Shown: positions 17,152 through 26,633, counted from the stretch's first letter. The stretch: 53,267 bases of DNA from Verrucomicrobiota bacterium (GCA_003402735.1 QQNE01000016.1:1-53267), one strand, 5' to 3'. The notes: generated by a model not told the origin, from the sequence alone. Made by a program: numbers and translations.

Positions 17152-18261
17152 ATGAAACCCGACTCGATCCTGATGACCGCCGACGCCACCGGCGAGATCT
17201 GGGATTTTTGCCTGGAACTGACGCGCGACGTCCAGCCTCACGGCGTGGAGGTGGAACTCGCCACCATGGGCCGGGCCCTGACGCCATCCCAAAAAAATGC
17301 CGCACGAACCCTGGAAAACCTGACCCTCCATGAAAGCTCGTTCCGGCTCGAGTGGATGAAAGATCCTTGGGATGAAGTCGATCAGGCCGGCCGATGGCTC
17401 CTCGATCTCGAGCAAAAACTGCAACCCAACCTGATTCACGCCAACAGTCCCTCCTTCGCCGCCCTTCCCTGGGACGCGCCCGTTCTGGTCACGGCCCATT
17501 CTTGCCTCCATTCCTGGCACCTCGCCGTCCAAGGCCAGACGCCCCCTTCCCCAGCCTGGGGAATCTACCGGGACCGGATTGGCGAAGGCCTCCGGCGCGC
17601 GGACCTAGTCACCGCTCCGACCCAGAACATGCTCGACACCCTGCAACGTCTCCACGGCCCGTTCCAAGCCGCCAAACCCGTGCCGCACGGCCGATCCTCC
17701 GCCGAGTTTCACGCGCAACACCGGGAACCTTTCATCCTCGCGGCCGGACCTGTTTGGGATGAAGGAAAGAACTTCCGCGTCCTGGAAGCGGCGTCGCGCG
17801 GTCTCGACTGGCCCGTCTACCTCGCCGGCGAAGAACGGCATCCCGACGGTTCTACGGTTCACCTGGATGGAGTGCACCCTTTGGGCGATCTGCCGGAGCG
17901 GGAACTTGCGCAATGGATGGGAAGGGCCTCGATCTTCGTGCACCCGGCTCTCTACGAACCCTTCGGCCAGGCGCCGTTGGAGGCGGCCCTCGCCGGGTGC
18001 TGCCTGCTCCTGGGCGAGATCCCCACGCTGCGCGAAGTCTGGGACGGGGCCGCCCTCTTTGTGCCTCCAAGAGAGACCGCCACGCTCCAAAAAGCGATGC
18101 AACACTTGATCATCCATTACCGGCACCGGCAACGCTTGCGCGATCTGGCTCATGACCGGGCCCTGCAGTTCACTCCGGAACGGACGACGGAGGGCTACCT
18201 CGAACTCTACTCCAACCTCCTCCAAGACGCCTCCCTCCACCCCATGACCGCCCTCCGCTGA
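17152..18261 (+). CDS. GT4-family glycosyltransferase
   Basis: 369 residues of GT-B fold. N-terminal half: PDSILMTADATGEIWDFC, LIHANSPSFAALPW and VTAHSCLHSWH; C-terminal half: ILAAGPVWDEGKNFRVLEAA and HPALYEPFGQAPLEAALAGC, the EX7E motif that binds the nucleotide-sugar. It transfers a sugar to an unidentified acceptor in the cytoplasm or at the inner membrane. The ATG at 17152 directly precedes the fold; an earlier GTG at 17107 is unlikely. No other glycan gene is adjacent, so it stands alone between the PLP operon and the ParA cassette. Confidence 0.87.
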   Translation: MKPDSILMTADATGEIWDFCLELTRDVQPHGVEVELATMGRALTPSQKNAARTLENLTLHESSFRLEWMKDPWDEVDQAGRWLLDLEQKLQPNLIHANSPSFAALPWDAPVLVTAHSCLHSWHLAVQGQTPPSPAWGIYRDRIGEGLRRADLVTAPTQNMLDTLQRLHGPFQAAKPVPHGRSSAEFHAQHREPFILAAGPVWDEGKNFRVLEAASRGLDWPVYLAGEERHPDGSTVHLDGVHPLGDLPERELAQWMGRASIFVHPALYEPFGQAPLEAALAGCCLLLGEIPTLREVWDGAALFVPPRETATLQKAMQHLIIHYRHRQRLRDLAHDRALQFTPERTTEGYLELYSNLLQDASLHPMTALR

Positions 18262-18446
18262 GGTTTTTGACCATCCAAGATGGAAACCTAAATCGCAATC
18301 TGGAAAGAGAAACCACCGTGCGAGCTGAATTCGAATTGAGAAGAGAAGTGAGACAGTCGCGGTGGTCTGCTGATATGGGAAATCGTTCCTGACACCAAAG
18401 CTTGCAAGTGCGCCGGAATTCGACTAACTCAATTCAGGCGTACGCC

Positions 18447-19553
18447 ATGAACCTAGCACCATCCACTACTCCCACCGCCCCAGAAGATTTTCTCCAATGG
18501 ATGGAAAGGGTTTGGGTTTCCAAGGGATCGCCACCGGGTGATTTGCGCTTAAGCAAACTGAACCCATGGTTTTTGGATCGCGGGAGGACGGATTTCCTAA
18601 CGCTCAAAAAGAAATGCACCGCAAAGATCATCTCGATGGCAAACTTGAAGGGCGGAGTTGGCAAGAGCACCCTCGCCGCAAATTTAGGAGCCTCGCTGGC
18701 GGATCAGGGCAAGCGGGTCTTGTTGATTGACCTGGATTGGCAGGAATCCTTGACCCGCCTGACCCTCACTCTCAACGAGGTCAGGGATTTTGCGCAGCAA
18801 ATGACCCCGCTCGTGGCTCAGGCTCTGGTGAACTATGCCCGAACCCCGCGCGTTCCGAATTGGGGAGTCCTCACCGCGAAACCGGTGGCCTGGCGGGTAA
18901 GCCGGACCTGTGCGAACGGAGGCACTCTTGCAGTTCTTCCCACCACCAACGACTTGCAGATCGCTGAGGAACTTGCGTTGATGTGTTATTTTTGGTCGGC
19001 CAAGGGTCTCCATGATCCGATAGGCCCGAACGTCGCGGATCCAAACGGAATCTATGATTGCCGATTTATCGTGGGAGAGATGATCAGCCACTGGGGCACT
19101 GAATTCGACTACATCATCAACGATTGTCCGCCACGGCTTACCGCTGCATGCGTCGGGGCGTTGGCGGCTTCGGATGTTATCCTGATGCCAAGTCAGCAGG
19201 ATCCAATTGCCCTGAACGGCATCACCCATTTCCTGACCCGATTCGTCCCACAGTTCACCCGGGTGTTATGGGAGGGACGCAGCAAAGTGCCAACGATTCT
19301 GGCGATCTTGAACTCTGTCCATTGGGCCGCAGAGCGCGGCGCCAGGAAGACCTTCAGAGGATTTGCGGAAGGTTTTGATCAGAAACACCTCAACCTGAAG
19401 GCTTCAAACGCAATTGTCCCTCAATATGCAGGTTTTCGACACGCAAGCGAAGACAGGTCAAAGGATATCCGCCCCATGGCGCTGGACGCGCCGAAGGCCA
19501 ACAGGGTTCGGTCCGCTCTCGCCGTCCTCCGGGAAGAGATCGAAGCCCTGTGA
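18447..19553 (+). CDS. ParA/MinD-type P-loop ATPase with N-terminal extension
   Basis: 368 residues. The deviant Walker A motif is KGGVGKST (from Lys68), Walker A' Asp lies in LLIDLDWQESLT and Walker B-like DCPPR follows FDYIIN, all as in active ParA ATPases. An unusual ~65-residue N-terminal segment (containing FLQWMERVW) precedes the P-loop. The gene is flanked by DNA with visibly lower GC than its surroundings and pairs with a 153-aa unknown 42 bp downstream. No ParB gene or parS site is nearby, so chromosome partitioning is doubtful. It may be a cargo-positioning ATPase, plasmid remnant or accessory (defence-like) ATPase. Confidence 0.85.
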   Translation: MNLAPSTTPTAPEDFLQWMERVWVSKGSPPGDLRLSKLNPWFLDRGRTDFLTLKKKCTAKIISMANLKGGVGKSTLAANLGASLADQGKRVLLIDLDWQESLTRLTLTLNEVRDFAQQMTPLVAQALVNYARTPRVPNWGVLTAKPVAWRVSRTCANGGTLAVLPTTNDLQIAEELALMCYFWSAKGLHDPIGPNVADPNGIYDCRFIVGEMISHWGTEFDYIINDCPPRLTAACVGALAASDVILMPSQQDPIALNGITHFLTRFVPQFTRVLWEGRSKVPTILAILNSVHWAAERGARKTFRGFAEGFDQKHLNLKASNAIVPQYAGFRHASEDRSKDIRPMALDAPKANRVRSALAVLREEIEAL

Positions 19554-19595
19554 CGCGCTCGGACTGGAACGCAACCAGATCCTCTTCGCATCGAG

Positions 19596-20057
19596 ATGAC
19601 CACACGGGAACTTGCCGATCTGATTCGCCCAACCTGCCGGGAGATCGCGAACCGACTGAGCGCTCGGGATCTAATCGAATTCCAAACTTTGCTCGACAGC
19701 CTTGAATATTTGCATACACTGACTATCAGTGATCTAAATCGCAAAATGAAGGCGTTCAAACCCCCAGAGGATACTTCGTCTACTCCAGCAGCAGATCTGG
19801 TGGCCCCAAGCCTACCGGCTTTGCAGGCTCTCGAGGAACTGTATGCCGATGTGAAGACCTGGGCCGAACCAGATTACGATGCAGTTCACTCACGCGTCGA
19901 TTCCATCTGCCAACCACTGAAGAAGGCGGATCTTCTTGCCATCAATCGCCAGTTCACCGGGCGCGGCGCCTCTTCGGATTCCAAAGCGGCGCTCATTCAA
20001 CTCATCGCGAACCCGATTCTCATGAGATTGGAAAATCGCTTCATGTTTCTAAGCTAA
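19596..20057 (+). CDS. Unknown 153-aa protein, partner of the ParA-like ATPase
   Basis: 153 residues from the ATG at 19596, 42 bp after the ParA stop. I recognise no family. The first half is helical, a short Pro/Ser/Thr linker (about residues 54-70) follows, and the C-terminus has a short helix-loop-helix-like stretch FTGRGASSDSKAALIQLI that is loosely reminiscent of SAP or Rho-N DNA/RNA-binding modules. That resemblance is weak. In typical ParA systems the adjacent small gene encodes a DNA-binding or adaptor protein, which fits this position but is inference. Confidence 0.7.
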   Translation: MTTRELADLIRPTCREIANRLSARDLIEFQTLLDSLEYLHTLTISDLNRKMKAFKPPEDTSSTPAADLVAPSLPALQALEELYADVKTWAEPDYDAVHSRVDSICQPLKKADLLAINRQFTGRGASSDSKAALIQLIANPILMRLENRFMFLS

Positions 20058-20098
20058 TGTTTCGGCTGTCGTGAGGCGATGGGCGGTCTACTGTAGTT

Positions 20099-20120
20099 CT
20101 TTGCGCTGATTCGTGCAAAG
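20099..20120. terminator. Hairpin after the ParA cassette
   Basis: CTTTGCGC (20099-20106), loop TGATTC, GTGCAAAG (20113-20120): eight pairs including one G-T. It lies about 40 bp after the stop of the 153-aa gene and well before uvrA. No T-tract follows, so it is a candidate transcript end rather than a canonical rho-independent terminator. Confidence 0.4.
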
Positions 20121-20283
20121 CCTTCATTCTCGCTTATCCGTAGTCACGGCGTGGCGGACCACTGTCCACTCGAAAACTCCTTTCGGGCCTTCCGGGCAGA
20201 GCCATTTGCCGGAAACTCGCGACGCAATCCTCGAGAAATGCGGGCTAGATGATTCTTGAGCGGCGCGCTAGGGTGCGGCGCCC

Positions 20284-23169
20284 ATGTCCGCCGAAGTCAT
20301 CTCCATCCACGGGGCCCGCCAACACAACCTCAAGAACATCGATGTCGAAATCCCGCGCAACCGTCTGGTGGTGATCACCGGAGTGAGCGGCTCCGGGAAG
20401 TCCTCACTCGCTTTCGACACCCTTTACGCCGAGGGCCAGCGTCGCTACGTGGAGAGCCTGTCCGCCTACGCGCGCCAGTTCCTCGATCAGTTGGAAAAGC
20501 CCGACGTCGATTTCATCCAGGGTCTCTCCCCTGCCATCGCCATCGAACAACGGGCCACCGCCCCAAACCCGCGTTCCACCGTGGCCACCACCACCGAGAT
20601 CTATGATTACCTGCGCATTCTCTACGCGGCGATCGGCCGTCCTCACGATCCTGTCACCGGCGCCTTGCTGACCCGGAGCACCCTCACAGACATCCTTCGC
20701 GACCTGCTCGCCCTGCCGGAACGGACCCGTCTCATCATCCTCGCCCCGGTCCGCGCCCAGGAAAACGAAAGCGTTTCGGACTTTGCCAGGCGGTTGCAAC
20801 AGCAGGGATTCATCCGGGTGCGCGCCGATGGCGAAATGCTGGAACTCGACCGCTCCGAACTTCCTCACCAAATGCCCGGCGCGTTCGAGATTGTGATCGA
20901 TCGGATCGTCATCCGGGAAGACATCCGCTCCCGGCTCGCGGACTCGCTGGAGACCGCCCTGCGATGGTCCGAAGACCGGATCCTGGTGCTCACCCAGGAT
21001 GAAAAAGGCACCTGGGAAACCCTGACGTTCGTCACCTCTTACACCAACCCGGAAACGGGATTCCGCCTCCCGGAAATCACCCCAAAACATTTTTCCTTCA
21101 ACAGCCACCTCGGGGCCTGTCCCGCCTGCCAGGGAACCGGTTCCCAGCTGCATCCTGACCCCGCCCTTTTTGTTCCGAACCCTGACCTCTCCATCAACGG
21201 CGGCGGCATTCGGACCTGGTGGAGTCAATCCCAAAAGCGCAAGGGCATGCACCAGCGCTCCATTCTCGGACTGGCGAAACACTTCGGCGCGGACCCGGAT
21301 GCCCCCATTCGTTCCCTGCCAGTGGAATTCAAACGGGCCTTGTTGAAGGGAACGGGAAATCAGCGGGTCCCAACCGATTGGGCGGACTCGGGCCCGGGCC
21401 GCCCCTTTGAGGGCCTCGAAGTGCAGGCGCTGCGTCTTCACGAGGCGAGCGAAAGCGAGGTCACCCGCCGCAATGTGCGCCGGTTCCTGACCCTGCGCCC
21501 CTGCAAGGTCTGTCAGGGCCTCCGGCTCAAACCGGAGATCCTCGCCATCACCCTGCCACACCCGGAACGCCCCGCTTCCATTCAGGATTTCTGCGCGCTC
21601 CCGATCGAGCACGCCCAGTCTTGGCTGTCCGCCCTGCCTCTCACCGAAACCCAGGCCCTCTTTGCCTCCGACCTGATCCGCGAAATCAGACAACGCCTCT
21701 CCTTCCTCCAGGAGGTCGGTCTCGGTTACCTCACCCTAAACCGCGAAAGCTCCACCTTGTCCGGCGGGGAGGGACAACGCATCCGGTTGGCCACCCAACT
21801 CGGCGCGGGCTTGGCCGGCGTTCTCTATGTCTTGGATGAACCCAGCATCGGACTGCACCAGGCCGACAACGAAAAACTCATCCAGACCCTGCTCCGTCTC
21901 CGCGACCTGGGAAATTCCATCATCGTTGTGGAACACGATGAGGATACCATGCGCTGCGCAGATCACCTGATCGATATGGGCCCCGGGGCCGGACCGCTGG
22001 GGGGGCGCATCCTCGCTCAGGGCGCCCCCTCCGAAGTCGCCGCTCATCCGGATTCCGTCACCGGAGCCTATCTTTCCGGCCGACAGTGCATCTCGGCCCC
22101 GGGACCGAGAATCATTCCCCCACCGACCACCGGGACCAAGGGAGGACTCGATTCCGGCTGGCTGATCGTTCACAACGCCACCGAACACAACCTGCGCGGG
22201 ATCGACGCCGCCTTTCCCCTCGGTTGCCTCACTTGTGTCACCGGGGCCTCCGGGAGCGGAAAATCCACCCTGGTCGATGACATTCTCCGTCGGGTCCTCT
22301 TCCGCCACTTTTACCAGGCCAAGGATGCGCCCGGAGCGCACGACGGGATCAGCGGACTGGAGCAGATCGACAAGGCAATCGTGGTCGACCAGTCCCCGAT
22401 CGGCCGCGGCCCGCGCTCCAACCCAGCGACTTACGTCGGCGCGTTTGGACCGATCCGCGACCTCTTCAGTCAGCTCCCCTTGAGCCGCCAACGCGGTTAC
22501 GACGCGGGCCGGTTCAGCTTCAATGTGGCCGGAGGACGCTGCGAAGCCTGCAAGGGCGACGGGGTCATCCGCATCGACATGCATTTCCTCTCGGACGTCT
22601 ATGTGACGTGTGAGACCTGCCGGGGACGACGCTACAATGAGGAGACCCTGCAAGTCGCTTTCCGCGGCAAGAACATCGCCGAAGTCCTCGAATTGGGCGT
22701 GGACGAGGCCAGGTTGTTTTTCCAGAAGATTCCGGCCATTCATGCCAAACTGAGAGCTCTCTGCGATGTGGGCCTGGGCTATCTCAAGCTGGGCCAACCC
22801 GCCAACACCCTGTCGGGCGGTGAGGCCCAGCGCATCAAACTGGCGGCGGAACTCTCCAAGAAAGCGACCGGAAAAACGGTTTACCTTTTTGATGAGCCCA
22901 CCACCGGACTGCACTTTGAGGACATCCGCACCCTTCTCGACGTGTTTTTCCAACTGCGCAACGCCGGCAACACCCTGATCGTGATTGAACACAATCTGGA
23001 CGTGATCAAGTGCGCCGACTGGATTCTCGATCTCGGTCCGGGCGGCGGAGAACACGGCGGTCGTCTCGTGGCTCAAGGCCCTCCGCAAACGATCTCCGCC
23101 TGCCCGGAAAGCCTCACCGGAAACTATCTGGCGGAAAAACTGGGCCCACCCTGCCCCGCCGAACGGTGA
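20284..23169 (+). CDS. uvrA: Excinuclease ABC subunit A (UvrA)
   Basis: 961 residues. Two ABC ATPase halves: Walker [10 protein letters not shown] near residue 33 and GASGSGKST near residue 657, with signatures [13 protein letters not shown] and [13 protein letters not shown] and Walker B segments [10 protein letters not shown] and FDEPTTGLH. It recognises bulky DNA lesions with UvrB and loads UvrB in nucleotide excision repair. The zinc module near residue 279 retains only CPAC (Cys279, Cys282); its usual first CxxC pair is replaced by the stretch NPETGF. The C-terminal zinc site (Cys753, Cys756, Cys776, Cys779) is complete. It is monocistronic by spacing. Confidence 0.97.
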   Translation: MSAEVISIHGARQHNLKNIDVEIPRNRLVVITGVSGSGKSSLAFDTLYAEGQRRYVESLSAYARQFLDQLEKPDVDFIQGLSPAIAIEQRATAPNPRSTVATTTEIYDYLRILYAAIGRPHDPVTGALLTRSTLTDILRDLLALPERTRLIILAPVRAQENESVSDFARRLQQQGFIRVRADGEMLELDRSELPHQMPGAFEIVIDRIVIREDIRSRLADSLETALRWSEDRILVLTQDEKGTWETLTFVTSYTNPETGFRLPEITPKHFSFNSHLGACPACQGTGSQLHPDPALFVPNPDLSINGGGIRTWWSQSQKRKGMHQRSILGLAKHFGADPDAPIRSLPVEFKRALLKGTGNQRVPTDWADSGPGRPFEGLEVQALRLHEASESEVTRRNVRRFLTLRPCKVCQGLRLKPEILAITLPHPERPASIQDFCALPIEHAQSWLSALPLTETQALFASDLIREIRQRLSFLQEVGLGYLTLNRESSTLSGGEGQRIRLATQLGAGLAGVLYVLDEPSIGLHQADNEKLIQTLLRLRDLGNSIIVVEHDEDTMRCADHLIDMGPGAGPLGGRILAQGAPSEVAAHPDSVTGAYLSGRQCISAPGPRIIPPPTTGTKGGLDSGWLIVHNATEHNLRGIDAAFPLGCLTCVTGASGSGKSTLVDDILRRVLFRHFYQAKDAPGAHDGISGLEQIDKAIVVDQSPIGRGPRSNPATYVGAFGPIRDLFSQLPLSRQRGYDAGRFSFNVAGGRCEACKGDGVIRIDMHFLSDVYVTCETCRGRRYNEETLQVAFRGKNIAEVLELGVDEARLFFQKIPAIHAKLRALCDVGLGYLKLGQPANTLSGGEAQRIKLAAELSKKATGKTVYLFDEPTTGLHFEDIRTLLDVFFQLRNAGNTLIVIEHNLDVIKCADWILDLGPGGGEHGGRLVAQGPPQTISACPESLTGNYLAEKLGPPCPAER

Positions 23170-23265
23170 CTCGTAGGCAAGCGGGATCAAAAAGAACAGT
23201 CCTTTCATTTGCAGAAGACACTGCGGCACCAAACCTTTGCCGCAGCCCTACCCCCCAAACACACC

Positions 23266-23730
23266 ATGACCATTCAAACCGGCGGCAAACAGATTCTTCT
23301 TCATGGCTTGGCCCTCATTCTGGTCGGGCTGATCTTTGGCTTTGCCCCGCCCTTGACGCCGTATCCCAGGCTCGCCCTCGGAGCCCACATCCAGTTTGTC
23401 ACGAACGGCATGATGTGGGTGCTACTGGCGCTTGTCGTGCTCAAGGTCTCCCACCGCGCCGGTCCCAAGTCGGTCCGGGTGATGGTGGTGTCGGCGTGGC
23501 TGACCTGGTTCATGGCCTTGTCAGAGGCGGCCAACGCTTGGTGGGGAGCAAACCAGATGCTCCCGATCGCCGCCAAGCAAGCAGGAGCTCCCGGGGCGGC
23601 GGCCTGGCAAGAGGCCGTCGTGAAACTCTGCCATCTGCCGGCGGCCCTGGGCCTGATCCTCACGGTCACGCTGCTCATCATCGGCATCGGCAAAAACCGC
23701 GCACCAACGGACTCCGAAACCGCCCCCTGA
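23266..23730 (+). CDS. Four-helix membrane protein, styrene-oxide-isomerase / hydroxylaminobenzene-mutase-like
   Basis: 154 residues with four predicted membrane segments (LLHGLALILVGLIFGFA, FVTNGMMWVLLALVVL, VMVVSAWLTWFMAL, LGLILTVTLLIIGIG). The key motif AHIQFVTNGMM has His41 and Asn47 six residues apart. In styrene oxide isomerase the equivalent AHSGPALNGM His/Asn pair is at the haem b/active site, and HLEGVMNG-type motifs occur in hydroxylaminobenzene mutase. ANAWWGANQMLPIA later in the protein also fits the latter. Substrate unknown, no catabolic neighbours. I start at the ATG at 23266; a TTG 57 nt upstream is in frame but unlikely. Confidence 0.7.
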   Translation: MTIQTGGKQILLHGLALILVGLIFGFAPPLTPYPRLALGAHIQFVTNGMMWVLLALVVLKVSHRAGPKSVRVMVVSAWLTWFMALSEAANAWWGANQMLPIAAKQAGAPGAAAWQEAVVKLCHLPAALGLILTVTLLIIGIGKNRAPTDSETAP

Positions 23731-23820
23731 GCAACCCTCCCGTCACCGACGCCGACTCCGCCCAGCGCGATCGCGTTATTTCCTCAAAGTGAAGGCCACA
23801 TGCGGGTCCTCAGCGCATCC

Positions 23821-23854
23821 AGCGACCTTCAAGCGGGATGATTGTCTTGGGTTC
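23821..23854 (+). repeat. Imperfect direct repeat, left copy
   Basis: A stretch from 23821 beginning AGCGACCTTCAAGCGGGATG matches 25074-25107 at 31 of 34 positions (differences A/G, T/C and G/A). Similarity continues more weakly for about 30 further bases. The two copies bracket the EF-hand hydrolase gene. Confidence 0.6.
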
Positions 23855-23950
23855 GTTTCACCACAACTCGAAACGGCGCCCACTGCAAAATCTCAAAAAC
23901 ACAATTCCTTGCCGAACCCCAGTCCGTGGTGTCGCGTTCCACTCCGTCGC

Positions 23951-24976
23951 ATGAATCCACGTTTGCTCTCACTCGTCGGTCTGATCCTTGCCTCGCTCAG
24001 CACTGGCTCAGTCGCGCAAACTTCGCAGGACAATGAGCGGCTGCGCGAGGGCTTGAAGAAGTTTCCCGCAGCCGACACCAACAAAGACGGAATCCTCACG
24101 ATGGAGGAGGCACGAGCCTTCATGGCCAGAGCGGGCGGCAAGGAGAAGAGCAAACCGAAGACGCCAATCAACCCCAACGCCACAAAGCCCGACTACAGCG
24201 ACGTGGTCTATGGCCCCGATGAGCGCAACGTGCTGGACTTCTGGAAGGCCAAGTCCGACAAGCCAACCCCGCTGGTCGTGTTCATCCACGGCGACAAGAA
24301 GCTGGAGGACATGCTGCAGTCCGGCGTCTCCTGTGCCTCGATCAACTACCGCTTTCTACCCAGCGCACCGGTTCAAGACATCTTGCGCGACTGCGCGCGT
24401 GCGGTGCAATTCCTCCGCAGCAAGGCGGGCGAATGGAACATCGACAAGACACGTGTGGCCGCCGTGGGTGGCTCCGCTGGTGCGGGCACATCGCTTTGGT
24501 TGAGCAGTCGTGATGACCTGGCGGAACCAAAGGCAACGGACCCCGTGCTGCGTGAATCCACGCGCCTGACCTGTGCTGGACTGCTCTCGACCCAGGCCAC
24601 CTACGATATGATGCGCTGGCCGGACTTCCTTGGCGACCCGCAGCCCGGGTTCTTCTCCGAAAGCGAAGTACCGATGTTCTATGGCCTCACTTCCCTCAAA
24701 GACCTCAACAGCCCCGCTGGGCAGAAAGTTCGCCGTGAATGCGACATGCTGGCGTGGCTGAGCAAGGAGGATGCGCCCTTGTTCATCGATAACAGCCAGG
24801 ACGTTCCCAAGCCGACCAACCGCAACAAATGGCTGCACTGCACGCAACACGCGCGCACGGTGAAAAGGCAATGCCGGGCTGTGGGCGTGGAATGCGTGCT
24901 GTTGCAGGATGAAACTGCGACCAAACCCTCGCTGACTGACTTCCTGCGCAAGCATCTGCTGGTGGAAGGCCAGTAG
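23951..24976 (+). CDS. Secreted EF-hand alpha/beta-hydrolase (esterase/lipase-like)
   Basis: 341 residues. A signal peptide (MNPRLLSLVGLILASLSTGS, cleavage near VAQ) is followed by one EF-hand loop, DTNKDGILTMEEA, about residues 39-51. The hydrolase part has NVLDFWKAK, VVFIHG, the nucleophile in GGSAGAG and the carboxylesterase-like stretch SINYRFLPSAPV. The acid and His of the triad are not obvious by eye. EF-hand-hydrolase fusions are common in Planctomycetes/Verrucomicrobia. The ATG at 23951 is chosen by the signal peptide. The gene is bracketed by imperfect direct repeats and isolated from its neighbours, suggesting an acquired unit. Confidence 0.78.
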   Translation: MNPRLLSLVGLILASLSTGSVAQTSQDNERLREGLKKFPAADTNKDGILTMEEARAFMARAGGKEKSKPKTPINPNATKPDYSDVVYGPDERNVLDFWKAKSDKPTPLVVFIHGDKKLEDMLQSGVSCASINYRFLPSAPVQDILRDCARAVQFLRSKAGEWNIDKTRVAAVGGSAGAGTSLWLSSRDDLAEPKATDPVLRESTRLTCAGLLSTQATYDMMRWPDFLGDPQPGFFSESEVPMFYGLTSLKDLNSPAGQKVRRECDMLAWLSKEDAPLFIDNSQDVPKPTNRNKWLHCTQHARTVKRQCRAVGVECVLLQDETATKPSLTDFLRKHLLVEGQ

Positions 24977-25073
24977 TCGAATCGCTGTTGATGGATGGCG
25001 AGGCCCCGCCATGCCCGAACGATCAAGCAGGTTGATTGTTTAGGAACCATTGCCCGGGCTGGCTCCCAGCACA

Positions 25074-25107
25074 AGCGACCTTCAGGCGGGATGATTGCCT
25101 TGAGTTC
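25074..25107 (+). repeat. Imperfect direct repeat, right copy
   Basis: Partner of 23821-23854 (31 of 34 bases equal), here beginning AGCGACCTTCAGGCGGGATG, in the same orientation and 1,253 bp away. Confidence 0.6.
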
Positions 25108-25227
25108 TCTTGAACAGACTCCGAAGCGACACTCGCCGCTCCGCATGACGTCAGCGAACAAGTCCACAAGACGCCCAAAAATCGGCTCCGCCCAGGGGTC
25201 AATGTTCACGGTCGTCAGTGGACAAGT

Positions 25228-25368
25228 TTAATTGTCGTTGGACAAGCGGCGCACGCGGGCCTTGACCCGAACGGGCCGGGCGATGGCGCGTTGTTGGCGG
25301 TCGATGACCTTCTCGAAGTTCTCGAGCCTGAGCCCAGACCGAAGAGCGTATGGAATTTTCTCATTCAT
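25228..25368 (-). CDS. Small uncertain 46-aa frame
   Basis: An ATG at 25368 opens 46 codons (MNEKIPYALRSG... ARVRRLSNDN), basic and without recognisable family. It could be a degraded fragment of a former gene beside the repeat-flanked hydrolase or a chance frame; no Shine-Dalgarno is seen. Confidence 0.2.
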   Translation of the reverse strand: MNEKIPYALRSGLRLENFEKVIDRQQRAIARPVRVKARVRRLSNDN

Positions 25369-25373
25369 GATAA

Positions 25374-25405
25374 TTGCGCAATTTGCAAAATTTATTTGAG
25401 ATAAT
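25374..25405 (+). promoter_or_regulatory. Putative AT-rich promoter of wecB
   Basis: TTGCGC (25374-25379) and GATAAT (25400-25405), 20-nt spacer, in the most AT-rich stretch near 25350-25425. The start GTG is 25 bp further on. The spacer is long, so this is tentative. Confidence 0.25.
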
Positions 25406-25429
25406 TTCCATAAATGCAATTGTTATGCC

Positions 25430-26605
25430 GTGAAGACCGCTCATTCCGACGCCCCTGTGGCCACACCAGTTGCCGAACGCTTTCGAGTCGCCTGCGTGTT
25501 CGGCACCCGTCCTGAGATCATCAAGTTCGCACCGGTCATCCAGGAGTTGCGGCGACGGGACCATTTGACGCCGCTCAACATTTGCACCTCCCAACACACC
25601 GACCTGGCTCTGCCCTTCCTTTCGGGCTTTGGCTTGGAGGTGCATCACGACCTGAAAGTGATGCGTCCCGGGCAATCTCTCAATGTGCTGGCTTCGCGGG
25701 TGTTGGAAGGGTTGGACGCGGTCCTGGAGCAGGAACGGCCGGATTTCTTGCTGGTGCAGGGAGACACGACCAGTGCGCTCGCCGGCGCGATGGCGGCGTT
25801 TCAGCGGGACATTCCGGTGGGACACATCGAGGCCGGTCTCCGGTCTGGCGATCTCCGCTCTCCATTTCCGGAAGAGATGAACCGCAGACTCATCAGCCGG
25901 TTGGCGACCGTCCATTTTGCGGCGACCCAGCGGAACCGCGAGGCCTTGTTGGCGGAAGGCGTGGAAGCGGAGACCATCTTTGTGACAGGAAACCCGATTG
26001 TGGATGCCCTGCAGCAGGTGCTGACCCACTCGGCTGAAGAGGAGCACCCCATCCTTCGGGCCACGGAGGGCACGCGGCGGATCGTGTTGACGGCTCACCG
26101 ACGGGAGAATTTTGCCTCCAACCTGGAGGGCTACTTCCAAGTGCTGCGGGATTTCGTGGAGCGGCACAGCGACGTCAGCCTGATCTTCCCGGTCCATCCG
26201 AACCCGAACGTGCGTCGCCTGGCCGCCCAGCACCTTGAGGGAAGGGAGCGCATCCATCTGCTCGACCCCATGCCCTACCCGGTCTTCATGCGCCTGCTCT
26301 CGCGAGCTTGGCTGATCGTGAGTGATTCCGGAGGCATTCAGGAAGAGGCTCCGACCCTCGGCGTGCCCCTGCTGGTGATCCGCGAAAACACGGAGCGGCC
26401 GGAATCGATCGAGTGCGGGGCCGCCCGCCTCATCGGAGAAGATCCGCGCGTTTTGGCCGCCCAATTGGAAACGCTCGGAGCCCCGGACCAAGACGACTTC
26501 GGCGGGCGACGGGTGCAGAACCCGTTCGGGGATGGTCGCAGTGCGGTCCGCATCGCGGATGCCATCTCGTTGACGCTGACTGCGCGGACCTCCAATCGCC
26601 TCTGA
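25430..26605 (+). CDS. wecB: UDP-N-acetylglucosamine 2-epimerase (non-hydrolysing), WecB-type
   Basis: 391 residues, GTG start. Diagnostic motifs: FGTRPEIIKFAPVI, GDTTSALAGA, HIEAGLRSGDLRSPFPEEMN, TAHRRENF and SDSGGIQEEAPTLGVPLL with RENTERPE. It interconverts UDP-GlcNAc and UDP-ManNAc in the cytoplasm, supplying ManNAc units for surface polysaccharide. It heads the + strand glycan genes; the polysaccharide deacetylase starts 28 bp downstream. Confidence 0.94.
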   Translation: MKTAHSDAPVATPVAERFRVACVFGTRPEIIKFAPVIQELRRRDHLTPLNICTSQHTDLALPFLSGFGLEVHHDLKVMRPGQSLNVLASRVLEGLDAVLEQERPDFLLVQGDTTSALAGAMAAFQRDIPVGHIEAGLRSGDLRSPFPEEMNRRLISRLATVHFAATQRNREALLAEGVEAETIFVTGNPIVDALQQVLTHSAEEEHPILRATEGTRRIVLTAHRRENFASNLEGYFQVLRDFVERHSDVSLIFPVHPNPNVRRLAAQHLEGRERIHLLDPMPYPVFMRLLSRAWLIVSDSGGIQEEAPTLGVPLLVIRENTERPESIECGAARLIGEDPRVLAAQLETLGAPDQDDFGGRRVQNPFGDGRSAVRIADAISLTLTARTSNRL

Positions 26606-26633
26606 TTCCAACGCAGATTCCTCCCGAGCCGAC

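Larger units (their letters stand above)
24977..25429. other. Gene-poor gap between EF-hand hydrolase and wecB
   Basis: 453 bp with no convincing gene. The left half holds the right copy of the 34-nt direct repeat. The right half is AT-rich for this genome from about 25350 and carries the putative wecB promoter. A 46-codon minus-strand frame lies in it and is listed separately. Confidence 0.7.

Noticed and set aside
24977-25429. Insertion-sequence remnant
   Set aside because: No transposase motif or terminal inverted repeats; only direct repeats and a small basic frame are visible.
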